Origin: Hypericum androsaemum
Taxonomy: Eukaryota; Streptophyta; Magnoliopsida; Malpighiales; Hypericaceae
Assembly: GCA_963995505.1 (NCBI GenBank)
Contig: OZ023185.1
Coordinates: forward strand, 13,899,691 to 13,963,690
Direction: 5' to 3'
Length of the DNA stretch: 64,000 bases
Shown in pieces: positions 62,101-64,000 of this stretch (position 1 is the stretch's first letter; each line of letters starts with the position of its first letter). The notes under the pieces were generated by a model. That model searched no databases and was not told the DNA's origin. It was given only the letters and a program-made list of their open reading frames with translations. A program made the position numbers and the translations under genes.

Positions 62101-63796
62101 CTATTTGATCATAGGACACACCATCATTGAAGTTAATTGGTCGAGTAGTTGTTTGTCTATATATACCTTAATAACTCCATCTTGATTCATCTCAAACAAT
62201 CTCCAACTAAATTGCCTCCCTCTTGGATCCCAAAATAGGCATGTTAAAATCTCGAATAACGGCTCTTTCATATAATGATCATACAAGATAAGCCTAGAAG
62301 ATGTGCTTTTAGCATTGGAAATTCCTTCCTTAGCTGCTTTTGTATCTCTTTTAAACTTCATGGATGCCGTTATTTCATCTCGGATGATAACAAAGTCTCG
62401 AATTAATGGTTTTTCATCTTAAAATATTGGGTTGCCCACAATTTTCTCGAGACGGTCTATCTTAGGCTTTCGTGGCCGAGTAAGAGACATTTGTCCTTCA
62501 TTGGAACGACCATATAATTGTTGTTGAAGGTCTCTAAGCTTTTGCTTTTACTTTTAGATTTTTCGCTCCAACCTTCTTCGTTGAGTCTTCGTGAAAGTCG
62601 GCCGATGAGACTCCGGACACTTACCCCCTGAGTGTGGGTTCGGCTTTCTTGAAATCTCCTTATGTATAGGCTTCGTATGATAACTTGGAGATATCGTAGG
62701 CCGATCACTCCTTATGAATTGTGTCTCATATGGTTCTTTCTTCCTTAGGCACCCAAACCTTGAAGGGCTTCTTTTTCTCGAGAACTCCTTGCTTGATTGC
62801 TAATCGAGTGACCGCGTCCCTTTTAACCCATGCGTACTCAGGCTGACTCTTGCCATTGCTGGCTGATTTCGACTGTGTTCTTACATCCTTTTCCACATGT
62901 ATGCAACCATCGAAGCAGCGTGTGACTTGAGGATGCTCGTTGTAATTTGAAACCTTTAATGGTCGAGGTTGAACTGGCACGTTAGGTTGTCGCTTTGCCA
63001 TACTCTTGCTTGGTTGAGGAGTTGGAGACTTGGCTTCATCATCCTTCGCCTTCTTTGTCATGTGCACATCTTGCCCCCGGGCCGAGATAATTTTGGCCGA
63101 TGTATGAGCTTCGACAGCAATGCTGCAACATTCCTCGTGGCCCTCGGGTGAGATTGAATTCTGACTGATACTCTGGCTGTAGACTTGCCCCCCTGTGTCT
63201 TTCCGTTGAGTTAGGACAGAATAGAGCAAGCGAAGGTGGCTCATTGCAGGTGAAATGAAGGGTGACTCGGATCTCTGCAACAGATGACTCGGCGGAGGCC
63301 CTAAAATTTCTTTTGCTAGTAAAGACCCAAAGATTCGGTTAGCCGGCGGAGGCCCTAGGATGCCTTTCGTATTTGATACAGCACTTAGGGTTGTCTCGTT
63401 TACAGATGAGACTTGTGTCAGGCATGGCTCTTCCTTCTCCTCGAATATGGGCCCTACAAACTCGATGGTCATGGTGTCGGCCAACTGTGGACTTCTTGTG
63501 TCTTACCCCCTAGTGCTTTGTTGATGGGTTGGAACAGAGTTGGATGAGCAATAATTGATGATTGAATTGATGTCTTCGCCTCGTTTTAACAACTTATAAG
63601 GTGGATTGCCTACTGGTGTCGTCGGACCGAACGGGCCAAACAAAGATTTATTTTTCTCGATACCTCGATCATAAGAATCCCAAGGTACCCTCAAAAGCAT
63701 CCCATAACACAATCTCTCAAGATAATCATTGCAACTCATAAATTCCTTATAGCTGATCATAGTTGAACAAGATGAATTAAAAAATTTCAGAACCAA
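62101..63796 (-). pseudogene. Unrecognised ORF(s) of the right-hand LTR element, interrupted
   Basis: The minus-strand frame from 63796 (KFFNSSCSTMISYKEFMSCNDYLERLCYG) reaches a TAA at 63505-63503. It continues in the same frame as MADTMTIEFVGPIFEEKEEP down to 62726, with a repeated phrase GILGPPPANRIFGS / EILGPPPSHLLQRS and a basic C-terminal part (KPFKVWVPKEERTI). Further open pieces (62708-62457 and 62361-62101) are in other frames. No protease, integrase or RT motifs are present. The element may be non-autonomous, or this may be a gag-like or accessory region. I do not assign a family. Confidence 0.45.
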
Positions 63797-64000
63797 CTTA
63801 TAGAATGAGTAGTCTTTGGTATTTTAGTCATATCTTGTTCGTTCAAACTCTGATTAAAGCGATCTTGGTGTCCCTAGAAAGATGAGAGATAGATATTCAA
63901 TTTTTTCTAACATAGTCGTCTCCTAATTCGGCCAGAAAAAAAATAGCAAAATGCCTTCCAATGCTGAGTGGACTTCTCAATCATACAGATCGATCGATCT

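Larger units (their letters stand above)
61340..64000 (-). mobile_element. 3' part of an LTR retrotransposon running off the right edge
   Basis: The LTR candidate 61340-61929 begins TGTGATAG and ends CCAACA on the plus strand. In element orientation it starts TGTTGGAGCG, has a TATA box (CTATATAAGG, near 61641-61632), and is preceded by a polypurine tract (GTGGGGGGGCG, about 61941-61931). Internal sequence continues to the window's end. The other LTR would lie to the right, so the boundaries are inferred from the TG...CA ends, the PPT and the TATA box only. Confidence 0.6.

Overview
The window is nuclear DNA of a flowering plant, probably a eudicot. It has intron-containing genes with GT-AG junctions, chloroplast- and mitochondrion-targeted proteins, PPR genes, and many plant-type transposable elements (Ty1/copia, L1-like LINE, MULE, hAT MITE, tRNA-derived SINE). 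I could not identify the species.

Layout, left to right. 0-1.1 kb: first exon of a PPR gene (minus strand, running off the left edge) with a MULE-like element 59 bp upstream of its ATG. 2.0-3.8 kb: broken copia gag with its 5' LTR and a LINE ORF1 fragment. 4.2-9.8 kb: a complete copia insertion (minus strand, 5-bp TSD CTAAA) with damaged gag-pol and strikingly unequal LTRs. 10.3-11.4 kb: a Pack-MULE-like element carrying part of an SRC2-like C2-domain gene. 12.1-14.7 kb: chloroplast FtsH protease (FTSH2/VAR2 type, 4 exons). 15.5-17.5 kb: intact DYW-class PPR gene. 17.6-19.0 kb: RABA1-type small GTPase (2 exons, minus). 20.8-24.5 kb: chloroplast J-domain/ferredoxin fusion (9 exons, minus). 24.8-30 kb: transposon-rich stretch with a SINE, a hAT-type MITE, a LINE-derived retroposon, a copia LTR remnant and one MULE nested in another. 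30.8-34.9 kb: mitochondrial aspartate aminotransferase (10 exons) with a SINE in intron 2. 35.4-37.3 kb: tandem-domain DJ-1/glyoxalase III-like gene (5 exons, minus). 38.7-44.5 kb: full-length LINE with a single 1863-codon ORF and an exact 16-bp TSD. 45.5-54.0 kb: recent copia element (minus, TSD GATGG) with an array of G-boxes upstream of the LTR TATA box and an extra unrecognised ORF between the 5' LTR and gag. 55.5-56.3 kb: MULE MITE with a perfect 9-bp TSD. 58.6-59.9 kb: class II phospholipase A1-type lipase (2 exons). 61.3-64 kb: 3' LTR and part of another LTR element whose ORF I do not recognise.

The host genes show no operon-like or shared pathway logic. They are independent plant genes, several convergent (DYW-PPR/RAB; aspartate aminotransferase/DJ-1). 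Several encode organelle proteins: FtsH and the J-ferredoxin in plastids, aspartate aminotransferase in mitochondria, and probably the PPRs.

The most unusual content is in the transposons: the extra leader ORF and G-box promoter array of the 45.5-54 kb copia element, the fused ORF of the LINE, the gene-capturing MULE, and a MULE family that shares a recognisable terminal-repeat layout. Exon boundaries were set by hand from reading frame, family resemblance recalled from memory, and GT-AG signals. No alignment or search was run.
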